Program-made: the position numbers and the translations under genes | Shown: piece after piece, positions 33,461 through 40,348 of the stretch | Numbering within the stretch: the first letter of the stretch is position 1 | Layout of the letters: each line of letters starts with the position of its first letter | The notes under the pieces: model-generated | Databases searched by the model: none | What the model was told of the DNA's origin: nothing | Seen by the model: the letters and a program-made list of their open reading frames with translations, nothing else | From: Bacteroidales bacterium | GTDB lineage: Bacteria; Bacteroidota; Bacteroidia; Bacteroidales; UBA4417 | DNA: 64,000 nt | NCBI GenBank assembly: GCA_030654075.1 | Contig: JAURYB010000139.1 | Span: 1-64,000, forward strand | Direction of reading: 5' to 3'

Positions 33461-33552
33461 AAAAAATGGTCTGCCAGACCATTTTGGTATTTAATTCGCT
33501 GAATTATACCACTTTAAAAATCAGATGTAAATGTCCTAATCAGACTTATTAC
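33461..33552. repeat. Regulatory direct repeat, copy 2, with perfect 23-bp palindrome
   Basis: Contains AAAATGGTCTG and CAGACCATTTT around a single C (33463-33485), a perfect inverted repeat. A second core, CTAATCAGACTT, lies 66 bp further (CAGAC at 33475 and 33541). It is 273 bp from the equivalent point in copy 1. Candidate operators or iterons for a symmetrical DNA-binding protein. Confidence 0.65.
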
Positions 33553-33570
33553 TGTTTTAAAGAGGAAAAT

Positions 33571-33590
33571 AAAAACGCCCCGAAGGGCGC
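33571..33590 (-). terminator. Rho-independent terminator after the 293-residue gene
   Basis: On the minus strand the RNA reads CGCCC, a UUCG tetraloop, GGGCG and then a U-run. The hairpin begins 2 nt after the stop codon of the gene at 33593-34474. It separates that gene from the leftward replication operon. Confidence 0.88.
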
Positions 33591-33592
33591 TG

Positions 33593-34474
33593 TTATTTCA
33601 TTTTGAACCGTTTGCCTTCTTTGGGGCGTTTCTCAACCCGGGAAGGGTCCAAAATTGTCAGAATGGTGCTTAAAGGAATCTCCTTCCCTTTTTTATCCAG
33701 GAAACCACGATTTATAATTGCAGCAATCTCAGAAGGTGTAGCGTCGAGTATATTGCGCTCTTTCATTTGGTAGAAGACATCTACCAGATAGTTAACATTT
33801 CCATTTATTTTCATTTTGCTTGCAGGCATAGTTTCCGGTGATTTTTTAGATTTGAGTATTTCGGCTTTTTGAATTAAGGATTCTTTTTTTTCGAGTTTTT
33901 CTATTTCGAGTTCACAAAGCACATCGAAAGGTTTTTCCTTACAGGAAACGAAGTCAAGTGAATCTTCGCGATAGTCGAAGATCTGATCATGAAGAAACCC
34001 GATTTTTTCTTCATAGGAAGGATAATCCTTAAGTTGATCTTTTACAGTACGAAAACAGTATTCCCTCTCCTCTGTAAAGCTGCTTACAGACTTACGAAGA
34101 TGAAAAGTACGATGATTGACAAGAGGTGAAGTTTGCAATTCATGCCTTTTCAGATCGATCTGGGAAATAAACTTGTAGTGCCGGTGATCAAGGTGCTTTG
34201 TATCGAATAAATCAACATTAAGTTTGATTAGTTTCTCCAGGGAATTGATCCACTTCACAGGGTCTTTGACACGATCACACTGGTATCTCAGGAAAAGAGG
34301 GACTTCTGATAATCCAATGGATATAATTTTTGCAAAAAGGGCTCTGCAATATTCCGGCGTGGAAAAATCCGAATCGATTAGAATTGCAAGCTCATCAGGA
34401 GGAGGATTACCTGAGAGCAAAAAAGGGTGTTCATCGAAATGAACGTGTGATAAAACTTGTTTTCCGGAAGTCAT
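33593..34474 (-). CDS. Unrecognised 293-residue protein of the mobile module
   Basis: Soluble, charged protein. The C-terminal ~70 residues (NVNYLVDVFYQMKERNILDATPSEIAA onward) look like a compact DNA-binding-style domain and remind me of RteC-like proteins of Bacteroides elements, a weak impression. The central part is rich in basic/aromatic helices (FRTVKDQLKDYPSYEEKIGFLHDQIFD). It has its own terminator, so it is a separate transcription unit from the replication genes. No function assigned. Confidence 0.72.
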   Translation of the reverse strand: MTSGKQVLSHVHFDEHPFLLSGNPPPDELAILIDSDFSTPEYCRALFAKIISIGLSEVPLFLRYQCDRVKDPVKWINSLEKLIKLNVDLFDTKHLDHRHYKFISQIDLKRHELQTSPLVNHRTFHLRKSVSSFTEEREYCFRTVKDQLKDYPSYEEKIGFLHDQIFDYREDSLDFVSCKEKPFDVLCELEIEKLEKKESLIQKAEILKSKKSPETMPASKMKINGNVNYLVDVFYQMKERNILDATPSEIAAIINRGFLDKKGKEIPLSTILTILDPSRVEKRPKEGKRFKMK

Positions 34475-34756
34475 ATAATGGTATTATTTGGTTTAAGATA
34501 AATTATAGCTAAGAATACAATAGAGATGACGAGAGTCTAACCAGCGTTTTTACGTGGTTTAATCATTTGACATTACTAGAAAGTATTTGTAAATTATCAA
34601 CAGATTGAACTGTATAAAATTAATAAGTAAGGCAGTGAAAAATACGGCAGAAGGGTGAAAAAGTTTTCAACACTCAAATTGTGAATTACATTTTTAAAGG
34701 AGTAAATATTATTGAAAAAGAATTGTTACGTGCGCTAAAATGCACTAAAAATTCAC

Positions 34757-34764
34757 TATATTTG
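34757..34764 (+). promoter_or_regulatory. -7 promoter element TATATTTG of possible small RNA
   Basis: Exact fit to TAnnTTTG, followed by about 200 bp ending in a strong terminator. No good -33 TTG was seen at 18-22 bp upstream, so the promoter is tentative. Confidence 0.45.
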
Positions 34765-34770
34765 CAACAG

Positions 34771-34966
34771 GTAACAAAGCAGGTGAAGCAAAATAAGGGG
34801 ATGAAAGAAAAGGGTTGCTTATAGAAGGGGGAGGAGTGAGATTTGCTCTCAAAGTCAATATTGATAAGGGTTACAGGAAGGTGGTTCATGAGCCCCCTTC
34901 TCCGCTTAAAAAACTTGATTAAAAGAGCAAACCACTGAAAATGAGTACTTTTCAGTGGTTTTTTTG
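34771..34966 (+). ncRNA. Possible ~195-nt small RNA
   Basis: Bounded by a TATATTTG element and an intrinsic terminator. A long-range stem pairs AGAAGGGGG (34823-34831) with CCCCCTTCT (34893-34901), 9 bp without mismatch. Only a seven-codon frame (MKEKGCL, preceded by AAGGGG) is inside. It could be a 6S-like or antisense regulatory RNA or an untranslated leader; no family is recognised. Confidence 0.4.
34930..34966 (+). terminator. Intrinsic terminator
   Basis: ACCACTGAAAA and TTTTCAGTGGT form a perfect stem around a short loop, followed by a run of T. It ends the possible small RNA unit. Confidence 0.85.
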
Positions 34967-34968
34967 TT

Positions 34969-35262
34969 TTCGGGAAAGCCGAAAAACGCATTAAAAAGTA
35001 TCAGTTCAGGGGTTTAGTCGATGATTTAAAATTCAAATAGGCAAAGTTCACCGAATTGATTGCATATTATTCTATTGTTCTAGAACCTAATTTTCAATCT
35101 AAATTAAATGGCTTGAAAAGCGCAGCATGTAAGATCCTTTTTACAAAAAAGGATAAAATTTTTTTTGATGAGAGATGAACTTATTCAAAGAGAATTGCAG
35201 GAGCTAGATCGTATGTAAACTTCAAAGGTCGCTGGATAGAACTTCGAATAATTAAAGGTTAA
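34969..35262 (+). pseudogene. Decayed reading frame with internal stops
   Basis: One frame reads GKAEKRIKKYQFRGLVDDLKFK, stop (35038), FTELIAYYSIVLEPNFQ...TKKDKIFFDER, stop (35176), then IAGARSYVNFKGRWIELR and a final TAA at 35260. The pieces look protein-like and share one frame, which suggests a gene killed by point mutations. No family is recognised. Chance open frames in AT-rich DNA cannot be excluded. Confidence 0.3.
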
Positions 35263-35280
35263 CATTATCAAAGACTAAAC

Positions 35281-35312
35281 AAAAGGTCTGCAATTCCAGT
35301 ATTGCAGACCTT
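35281..35312. terminator. Strong hairpin, probable terminator
   Basis: AAAGGTCTGCAAT (35281-35293) pairs without mismatch with ATTGCAGACCTTT (35300-35312) around a 6-nt loop. It follows the decayed frame by about 20 bp. The following sequence is only weakly T-rich on the plus strand. A second hairpin, ATCCTTTTT / AAAAAGGAT, lies at 35133-35154. Confidence 0.6.
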
Positions 35313-35543
35313 TTAATAATATTGCATCCCACCGTGTTGATTTATTGGTATTTTGATCAATATTTCTGGTAGCTTTAATTACTGTTGTGAGATAGTTTGA
35401 GTGGCCGAATGCTTTTAAACAGGCATCGGGGGGTAAGTGTTTTTCTACAATTCCAGTGAAAAAAATAACCCAAAGAACTCACCAATGCTGGAAGGAGAAT
35501 TGTTTCAGCTAAGAATCTGACTAAATTTCTTTAAATGTAAATT

Positions 35544-35984
35544 TTAAATGGCTAAACCTTTCATCATTGTTTTAAATGAATTAAAAAGATTGGATGCTTC
35601 GCTAAAAAGAGCTTTATCGTTTTTTACAGCTTTTAGCATAATTTCCATATTCATAGTAGAAATTATGGTTTTACCGTTTTCTTCATATAATGTAAGAGTA
35701 CAGGGCATAAATACAGAGAATTCCGGATTTGATGTGAGCATCATGGATGCGGCTTTGGCCTGGCATATATCATAGATATATGTTTTCCTTTTGATAGGGA
35801 ATCCTTTAGATTCGACAATCTGATGGTAATTGTATGATTGTAACAGTGCGAAGTTGTGGGCTGCGCAAGCTGCCTCTACCTTATCTGCTATTTCTACGAT
35901 TGGAAGATCGCTCTCCATTTTCAATGTGAACATTTTAACCATTTTGCTTGCAGGCATTATGGATTCCAATATTTTTCGGAACAT
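35544..35984 (-). CDS. DUF302 domain protein
   Basis: 146 residues. The pattern VEIADKVEAACAAHNFALLQSYNYHQIVESKGF, then YDICQAKAASMML and MPCTLTLYEENGKTIISTM is typical of DUF302, a small alpha/beta fold often beside sulfur or redox genes. It is the last gene of a four-gene operon headed by an ArsR regulator. The substrate is unknown, and a role in reactive sulfur or redox handling is inferred from the DsrE neighbours. Confidence 0.85.
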   Translation of the reverse strand: MFRKILESIMPASKMVKMFTLKMESDLPIVEIADKVEAACAAHNFALLQSYNYHQIVESKGFPIKRKTYIYDICQAKAASMMLTSNPEFSVFMPCTLTLYEENGKTIISTMNMEIMLKAVKNDKALFSEASNLFNSFKTMMKGLAI

Positions 35985-36021
35985 AAATCTTGTTATAAGT
36001 ATTCAGTGATTAATTAGAAAT

Positions 36022-36378
36022 TTAGAATGTGACGACTTTATCGCTGTCAACAGTCCATTGGGTAAACTGGCTCATGGTGCTTAATTCAGCTCCAGCGATT
36101 AATGGGATTGATTTCAGTCCACGTGCATCAGCACAAGATCCGCATAATTTTACAATTCCGCCTTTCATGATAATTGATTTTAGCATACGCTCAATGTTGT
36201 AATAACCCGAAGGTGTATTTTGATTTGGGATTGCACATGTAACCGCATCAGCCATCAGGAACATACGGACTTCTACCTGATCGTGTTCCTTTTGTAATTG
36301 CATCGCCAGCCTCATGGCATTGTAGGCTTTTTCAGTTCCATAGGGGGCATCGTTTACCAGAATGAGAATACTTTTCAT
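36022..36378 (-). CDS. DsrE-family protein (cytoplasmic)
   Basis: 118 residues, usual family length. MKSILILVNDAPYGTEKAYNAMRLAMQL is the DsrE/DsrF N-terminal strand and helix. GGIVKLCGSCADARG near 75-88 contains the cysteines expected at the sulfur-carrier site. It probably carries or relays sulfane sulfur. It lies between a secreted DsrE-like protein and DUF302. Confidence 0.88.
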   Translation of the reverse strand: MKSILILVNDAPYGTEKAYNAMRLAMQLQKEHDQVEVRMFLMADAVTCAIPNQNTPSGYYNIERMLKSIIMKGGIVKLCGSCADARGLKSIPLIAGAELSTMSQFTQWTVDSDKVVTF

Positions 36379-36390
36379 AATTTAATTTGT

Positions 36391-36807
36391 TTAAAAGGTT
36401 AACATGATTTTATTTTTTCTTACCAAATCGTACAAATCACTCATTGACGACATTTTACATACTTTCGGCTCAAAGTTGTTCCTGCTGCGTAAACAAGTGC
36501 CACATCCAAGAATGATACCGCCTGATTCCAGGAAAATATCTGATTGTTCTTTTATATCGCTGTTGTATTTTGCCAAAGTATCCATTACAACTCCTTTTCC
36601 CAGCAGAAATATTTCAACAGTGTCGCCGGAACTTACTGCAAAATTGGCAAATCTCATCGCGTTCCATACAGTTTCAGCATCATCCGAATAAATCACGATA
36701 CCAATGCTTGTAGGTGATGGTTTCGTTTCGGGGTTTAACCTTAGCTGCGCAAATGAGTTAGGTCCCATTACAAGCAAAAGAAGCAGGGTATAAAGAGATT
36801 TTGTCAT
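36391..36807 (-). CDS. Exported DsrE-like protein
   Basis: 138 residues. The N-terminus (MTKSLYTLLLLLVMGPNSFA) is a signal peptide, so it acts outside the cytoplasm. The body is DsrE-like (IGIVIYSDDAETVWNAMRFANFAV), with a CGTC motif in GGIILGCGTCLRSRN near 100. A periplasmic sulfur carrier would complement the cytoplasmic paralogue encoded 12 bp downstream. Confidence 0.82.
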   Translation of the reverse strand: MTKSLYTLLLLLVMGPNSFAQLRLNPETKPSPTSIGIVIYSDDAETVWNAMRFANFAVSSGDTVEIFLLGKGVVMDTLAKYNSDIKEQSDIFLESGGIILGCGTCLRSRNNFEPKVCKMSSMSDLYDLVRKNKIMLTF

Positions 36808-36816
36808 GATTGAAAA

Positions 36817-37137
36817 TTAGAGCTGGTTAATGATTTCGTGTTGTTTATTCAGGTTTTCAACCAGGATTTCACGCATAATACTACAAGCCTGAGCTGTTTT
36901 TTTGCTTGCCAGTTTGTAGAATGCTTTAGTTCCTTCCCTTCTCTGTAATAGTATTCTATTGGTTACCATTAACGATAAGTGCTGGGAAAGATTAGATTTT
37001 AATGCACCTGTGGCAAGTAGTAAATCATTAAAGTTGATTTCGTTTTCACCAAGAACTTCTATAATTTCGATGCGGAGAGGATTTGCCAGTATTTTGCAGA
37101 TATTGGCATGCAATACATAAATTGTTTTATCCTTCAT
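36817..37137 (-). CDS. ArsR-family transcriptional regulator
   Basis: 106 residues. KILANPLRIEIIEVLGE, then LLLATGALKSNLSQHLSLM and a wing ILLQRREGTKAFYKLAS give the ArsR winged helix. No CxC metal site is seen at the usual helix position; one Cys near the N-terminus and one near residue 90 could form a persulfide/disulfide sensor, as in sulfide-responsive ArsR proteins (inference). A perfect palindrome lies over its promoter, so it probably autorepresses and controls the DsrE genes. Confidence 0.9.
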   Translation of the reverse strand: MKDKTIYVLHANICKILANPLRIEIIEVLGENEINFNDLLLATGALKSNLSQHLSLMVTNRILLQRREGTKAFYKLASKKTAQACSIMREILVENLNKQHEIINQL

Positions 37138-37150
37138 GTTTAGATGTTTA

Positions 37151-37174
37151 ATTGTTTACAAATGTATAAACAAT
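37151..37174. promoter_or_regulatory. ArsR operator overlapping the -7 element of its promoter
   Basis: ATTGTTTA and TAAACAAT form a perfect inverted repeat with 8-bp arms and an 8-bp spacer. The spacer is CAAATGTA, the minus-strand -7 element TACATTTG (37159-37166). A CAA at 37189-37191 gives a -33 TTG at 22 bp. Binding would block transcription of the ArsR/DsrE operon starting at 37137. Confidence 0.8.
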
Positions 37175-37308
37175 ATTTATTGGTTCGACAATTCCTGGTA
37201 AAAGAACTATAATTGATTTCTTATTCAGAGTTTGTAGTCATAAACGGGTGAAATATGCAGCATAAGAAGAGTTGCTTTTTGAAATTATAAATATTTTTCA
37301 TTTACACA

Positions 37309-37337
37309 TTGAAAATTTAAATATTTATCTACATTTG
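37309..37337 (+). promoter_or_regulatory. Promoter of the Rrf2-family gene
   Basis: TTG at 37309-37311, 18 bp, then TACATTTG at 37330-37337, close to the Bacteroidota housekeeping consensus. The start codon follows 30 bp later. Confidence 0.75.
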
Positions 37338-37344
37338 CATAATA

Positions 37345-37362
37345 TAATACCTGTAAGTATTA
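37345..37362. promoter_or_regulatory. Candidate Rrf2 operator
   Basis: TAATAC and GTATTA flank CTGTAA, a perfect 6-bp inverted repeat just downstream of the -7 element. The core ACCTGTAAG recurs at 37797-37805 upstream of the oxidoreductase genes, which suggests one regulator for both. Confidence 0.6.
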
Positions 37363-37366
37363 ATTT

Positions 37367-37762
37367 ATGTTCATAAGTAAAACATCCGAATACGCGCTCA
37401 GGATTCTTACATACATGGCGTTGAATAACGAAAAGCAGTTTTCGGCGCAAAGCCTTTATGATGAACTTGATATTCCGAAGCGTTACCTTATGCGCCTGTT
37501 AACCGATTTGTCGAAAAGCGGTTTTATTCATGCTACCCGCGGAAGGAGCGGCGGTTATGTATTTGCCAGACCATTGGAAACCATCTTTTTTTCTGAAATT
37601 ATCGATTCGGTTGAAGGAATTCTATCCTTTGAGGGTTGTGTATTGGGTAACGCCGTTTGCCCGGTTGATAAGCCCTGCGCCATGCATCAGGTTTGGGAAA
37701 AACCCAAGCAGGCATTTCTTGAAACAATAAAAACTACCACTCTGGCAGATTTGCTTTCGTAA
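37367..37762 (+). CDS. Rrf2-family regulator (NsrR/IscR-like)
   Basis: 131 residues. SEYALRILTYMALNNEKQFSAQSLYDELDIPKRYLMRLLTDLSKSGFI and GRSGGYVFARP are the Rrf2 winged helix. Three cysteines in GCVLGNAVCPVDKPCAMHQVW (spacings x6 and x5) are placed like the Fe-S ligands of NsrR and IscR. Given the nitric-oxide-reductase-like enzyme directly downstream, an NO-sensing role is plausible (inference). Confidence 0.9.
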   Translation: MFISKTSEYALRILTYMALNNEKQFSAQSLYDELDIPKRYLMRLLTDLSKSGFIHATRGRSGGYVFARPLETIFFSEIIDSVEGILSFEGCVLGNAVCPVDKPCAMHQVWEKPKQAFLETIKTTTLADLLS

Positions 37763-37792
37763 AACATTGCTTTAAAAATTCGTTTTCACTTT

Positions 37793-37807
37793 AATCACCT
37801 GTAAGCA
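37793..37807. promoter_or_regulatory. Second ACCTGTAAG motif upstream of the oxidoreductase genes
   Basis: AATCACCTGTAAGCA matches AATACCTGTAAGTA in the rrf2 promoter apart from one extra base and one substitution. It lies about 65 bp before the subunit II start codon. It is not palindromic here, so it may be a half or weak site. Confidence 0.4.
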
Positions 37808-37869
37808 GAATATAATTAAGATATTAAGTACCAAATAAATTAAACCATTAACCATTTAAACCTGAAATT

Positions 37870-38415
37870 ATGGTAGACTCGAACACCGTCCTATTCGGAC
37901 AAACATTAATTTACACTTTTTACGTTCTGGCAATCCTCTTATTGATGGGCTGGTTCGGATATCGTGTAACAACCGAAGGCCCTTCGAAAGTGAAGCCGAC
38001 TTACTTTTACACTTTTGTGGGATTTCTTATCCTGCTGGGTGTATCAATTCATTTGGTAACCCTGCATACCATTCCTTGGAAACCAATGGATATGGACAGG
38101 GCAAATATTAAAGCCGACAAGGTTTTTGACATTAGTGTACAGGATCACAAATTCCAGCTTCCTGCTGAGAAAATGCTTATTAAAACCAACGACAAAGTGT
38201 TATTCAATGTTACATCTGGCGATCTTACTTATGGTTTTGGTTTGTTCCGAAATGATAATACCATGGTTTTCCAAATGCAGGTTTTACCAGGACACAACAA
38301 TGATATTTTATGGCAGTTCGACCGGCCAGGTATCTATTCCATACGTTCGACCGAATACTCAGGCCCGGCAGGAGTATTTATGATTGAAAAAGATGTTGTG
38401 GAAGTAACGGACTAA
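37870..38415 (+). CDS. Heme-copper oxidoreductase subunit II lacking the CuA site
   Basis: 181 residues. There are two hydrophobic segments (about 10-32 and 48-68) and then a C-terminal cupredoxin-like domain (QDHKFQLPAEKMLIKTNDKVLF...GDLTYGFGLF...PGHNNDILWQFDRPGIYSI). In real CuA proteins the ligands are a His near the GDLTYGF position and a CxxxC motif near the end. Here Tyr replaces that His, and the stretch IRSTEYSGPAGVFM has no cysteine. The domain should not bind CuA, a feature of nitric-oxide-reductase-type relatives. It lies 34 bp before subunit I. Confidence 0.85.
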   Translation: MVDSNTVLFGQTLIYTFYVLAILLLMGWFGYRVTTEGPSKVKPTYFYTFVGFLILLGVSIHLVTLHTIPWKPMDMDRANIKADKVFDISVQDHKFQLPAEKMLIKTNDKVLFNVTSGDLTYGFGLFRNDNTMVFQMQVLPGHNNDILWQFDRPGIYSIRSTEYSGPAGVFMIEKDVVEVTD

Positions 38416-38449
38416 ATAAAATTAATTTAACACTAAAAAACCTGTAAAT

Positions 38450-40075
38450 ATGAGTTATATAAATACATTAATGAATGGAGAACAGGGATTGTTCAAGCAC
38501 ACATCCCTCACTCCTATGCAAAAGATTACGCTGCGCTTTGTGGTTGTCGGGCTTCTTTATTACGGACTTGTGGTGATAGAGGGAATGATAATGCGCATGT
38601 ATGCCGTCAGCCCAATAGATGCTGTTTCCACAAACCAATATTTTGCCATACTTACGGCACATCCGTTGGTTGGGATTTTTGGTTCAACCTATTTAATTGT
38701 TTTTGGCGCTTTTCTCTTCCTGGTTCCTTTTCTGATGGGCAAACCATTGTGGAGCATTAAAATGGCAAGCTGGACTTTCTGGTGCATAGCAATCGGTACC
38801 TTCATTTTCTGGGCAGCCGGATTTGTATCGCATTATGCACCACTGTATACTTTGTATTGGCCTTTGCCTGCCGATTTTACACAATTCAGTGTTATTGGCG
38901 GTACATTTTTTATCTTGGGCATTGCCATAGTTATGGTTGGAACCGCACTGTTTGTTATAAATATTTTCAAAACCATATTATATACTCCTGATGGTTGGGA
39001 AAAACAGCCTGTTGCTGCTTTATTGGGTTCGGCACTAGGATATAGCGGATTTAAAAACCTTTTTACGAAAAAGGAAAACCGTAAAGAACACCTGGTTTCA
39101 CTTCCTGTTGCTGCTATTGCGAGAGGAACTGTTGACGTTGCTTTGAATGCAGCCATTATACTTTTTACAGGTGTGCTGATACTTGTATACATGGTTGGGG
39201 CATTGCTGGGTTTTGATCTGAAAGAAACAGCTGTAGATGCCCTGTTGTATAAAAACTGGTTCTGGTGGGGCCTCGATCTTATTGCTGACGGCTTGGTACT
39301 GATATTTGTTGCCGGAACCTGGTATCTGCTTGCTACATTGATCACCGGGAAAAAACTTTTTATGGAAAACTGGGCACGTGCTGCCTTACTGATCGAACTG
39401 GTTGTATCATGGACTGTTTGGTCGCACCATCTTATGAGTGATCAGGCGCAACCCGGATGGTTAAAAGTTGTTTCGGGCGAAATGGTGACAGCATTTGAAC
39501 TCATTACTCAGGGACTTGCTTTTTTTATTACACTGGCAACGTTATGGAGTGCCCGTCCTCTTAAAATGTCGAATCCATTGAAATTCCTGTTGGGTGGATT
39601 ACTTGGATTTGCATTGGCTGTTCCGGCTGGAATTATGCAGGCCGACCTCGGATTGAACCGAATTTTGCATAACACGCAATGGATTATAGGCCCACATGTT
39701 CATGTAGCGATACTTATCGGTTTGAGCATGACCTTGTATGCTGCCATTTATTTCCTTTTGCCGATTTTAACCAACGGAGCAAAACTATACAGTCAGAAAC
39801 TCACCAATATTCATTTCTGGTGTCATCTTTTTGGCGGTATCGGGATGGGCGCTTTTATGGGAATGGCCGGATTGCATGGAATGCTCAGGCGTACGTTATA
39901 TATAAATGGCGAATTTATGCCATACATGGTGCTGGCCGCACTCTCCGGAGCACTTTTGTTTATAGCTTTCGTTGCTTTCCTATATAATATTATTATGACG
40001 GTAGGCGTAAACGGATTGTTAGGCATTTTCAAAGCGCCTGCATTAAAGACAACAGATCTGGTGCCGAAAGCATAA
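38450..40075 (+). CDS. Heme-copper oxidoreductase subunit I, probably NO-reductase type
   Basis: 541 residues with about 12 membrane helices. Heme ligand candidates are His in ILTAHPLVGIFG (helix II) and the HVH pair in GPHVHVAILIG (helix X). The HH of VWSHHLMSD is the helix VII metal ligand pair. In helix VI, where oxidases have WWxxH, it reads WWGLDLIADG: Asp replaces His, and a second Asp sits where NO reductases have Glu (HLWVEG). The Tyr cross-link of oxidases is absent. This points to an NO reductase-like enzyme and not an O2 reductase (inference). Confidence 0.85.
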   Translation: MSYINTLMNGEQGLFKHTSLTPMQKITLRFVVVGLLYYGLVVIEGMIMRMYAVSPIDAVSTNQYFAILTAHPLVGIFGSTYLIVFGAFLFLVPFLMGKPLWSIKMASWTFWCIAIGTFIFWAAGFVSHYAPLYTLYWPLPADFTQFSVIGGTFFILGIAIVMVGTALFVINIFKTILYTPDGWEKQPVAALLGSALGYSGFKNLFTKKENRKEHLVSLPVAAIARGTVDVALNAAIILFTGVLILVYMVGALLGFDLKETAVDALLYKNWFWWGLDLIADGLVLIFVAGTWYLLATLITGKKLFMENWARAALLIELVVSWTVWSHHLMSDQAQPGWLKVVSGEMVTAFELITQGLAFFITLATLWSARPLKMSNPLKFLLGGLLGFALAVPAGIMQADLGLNRILHNTQWIIGPHVHVAILIGLSMTLYAAIYFLLPILTNGAKLYSQKLTNIHFWCHLFGGIGMGAFMGMAGLHGMLRRTLYINGEFMPYMVLAALSGALLFIAFVAFLYNIIMTVGVNGLLGIFKAPALKTTDLVPKA

Positions 40076-40145
40076 ATTAACACTGAAAATTATAGGAGGT
40101 AATTTTTATTTGTAAGTCAGAACGGATAAACACCATCTAGTTTGA

Positions 40146-40168
40146 GCACAATTATTTTGAAATTGTGC
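40146..40168. terminator. Hairpin after the oxidoreductase genes
   Basis: GCACAATT and AATTGTGC form a perfect 8-bp stem with a 7-nt loop about 70 bp after the subunit I stop codon. No U-run follows directly, so it may be a processing or pause hairpin and not a strict terminator. Confidence 0.45.
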
Positions 40169-40232
40169 GAGACCTTGATAAAAGTGTTTGTCCGTTTTTT
40201 GTTTAAAATAATTGATGAGTTACCAAACAAAA

Positions 40233-40273
40233 AAGACCCAAGTCCCAAGACCCAAGTCTCAAGAACCAAGACC
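40233..40273. repeat. Short degenerate tandem repeat (CCAAG units)
   Basis: Five or so CCAAGWC-type units (GACCCAAGTCCCAAGACCC and on). Intergenic, low complexity. It lies between convergent genes. Confidence 0.6.
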
Positions 40274-40306
40274 TACTTTGAAAGGCCACTTGGAATTTGG
40301 AGCTTG

Positions 40307-40326
40307 ATCCCGATAACAATCGGGAT
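40307..40326. terminator. ATCCCGAT/ATCGGGAT hairpin between convergent genes
   Basis: Perfect 8-bp arms with an AACA loop, 23 bp beyond the 3' end of the PepSY gene on the minus strand. Similar CCCGAT-ATCGGG hairpins are common dispersed elements in Bacteroidota. It may work as a terminator, although no strong U-run follows. Confidence 0.4.
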
Positions 40327-40348
40327 GAGACTAAATGAACACAGAAAT

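Larger units (their letters stand above)
34475..35543. other. 1.07-kb stretch without an intact gene
   Basis: Holds a promoter-terminator unit that could encode a small RNA (34757-34966), a decayed reading frame (34969-35262) and two strong hairpins (35133-35154 and 35281-35312). It separates the mobile module from the host-like DsrE operon. Confidence 0.6.

Noticed and set aside
34475-35543. tRNA gene as integration site of the mobile module
   Set aside because: No cloverleaf or TTCRA-type T-loop with matching acceptor stem was found in this gap.
37870-40075. Ordinary cbb3 or ba3 oxygen reductase
   Set aside because: CuA ligands and the helix VI His are missing, so a normal oxidase does not fit.
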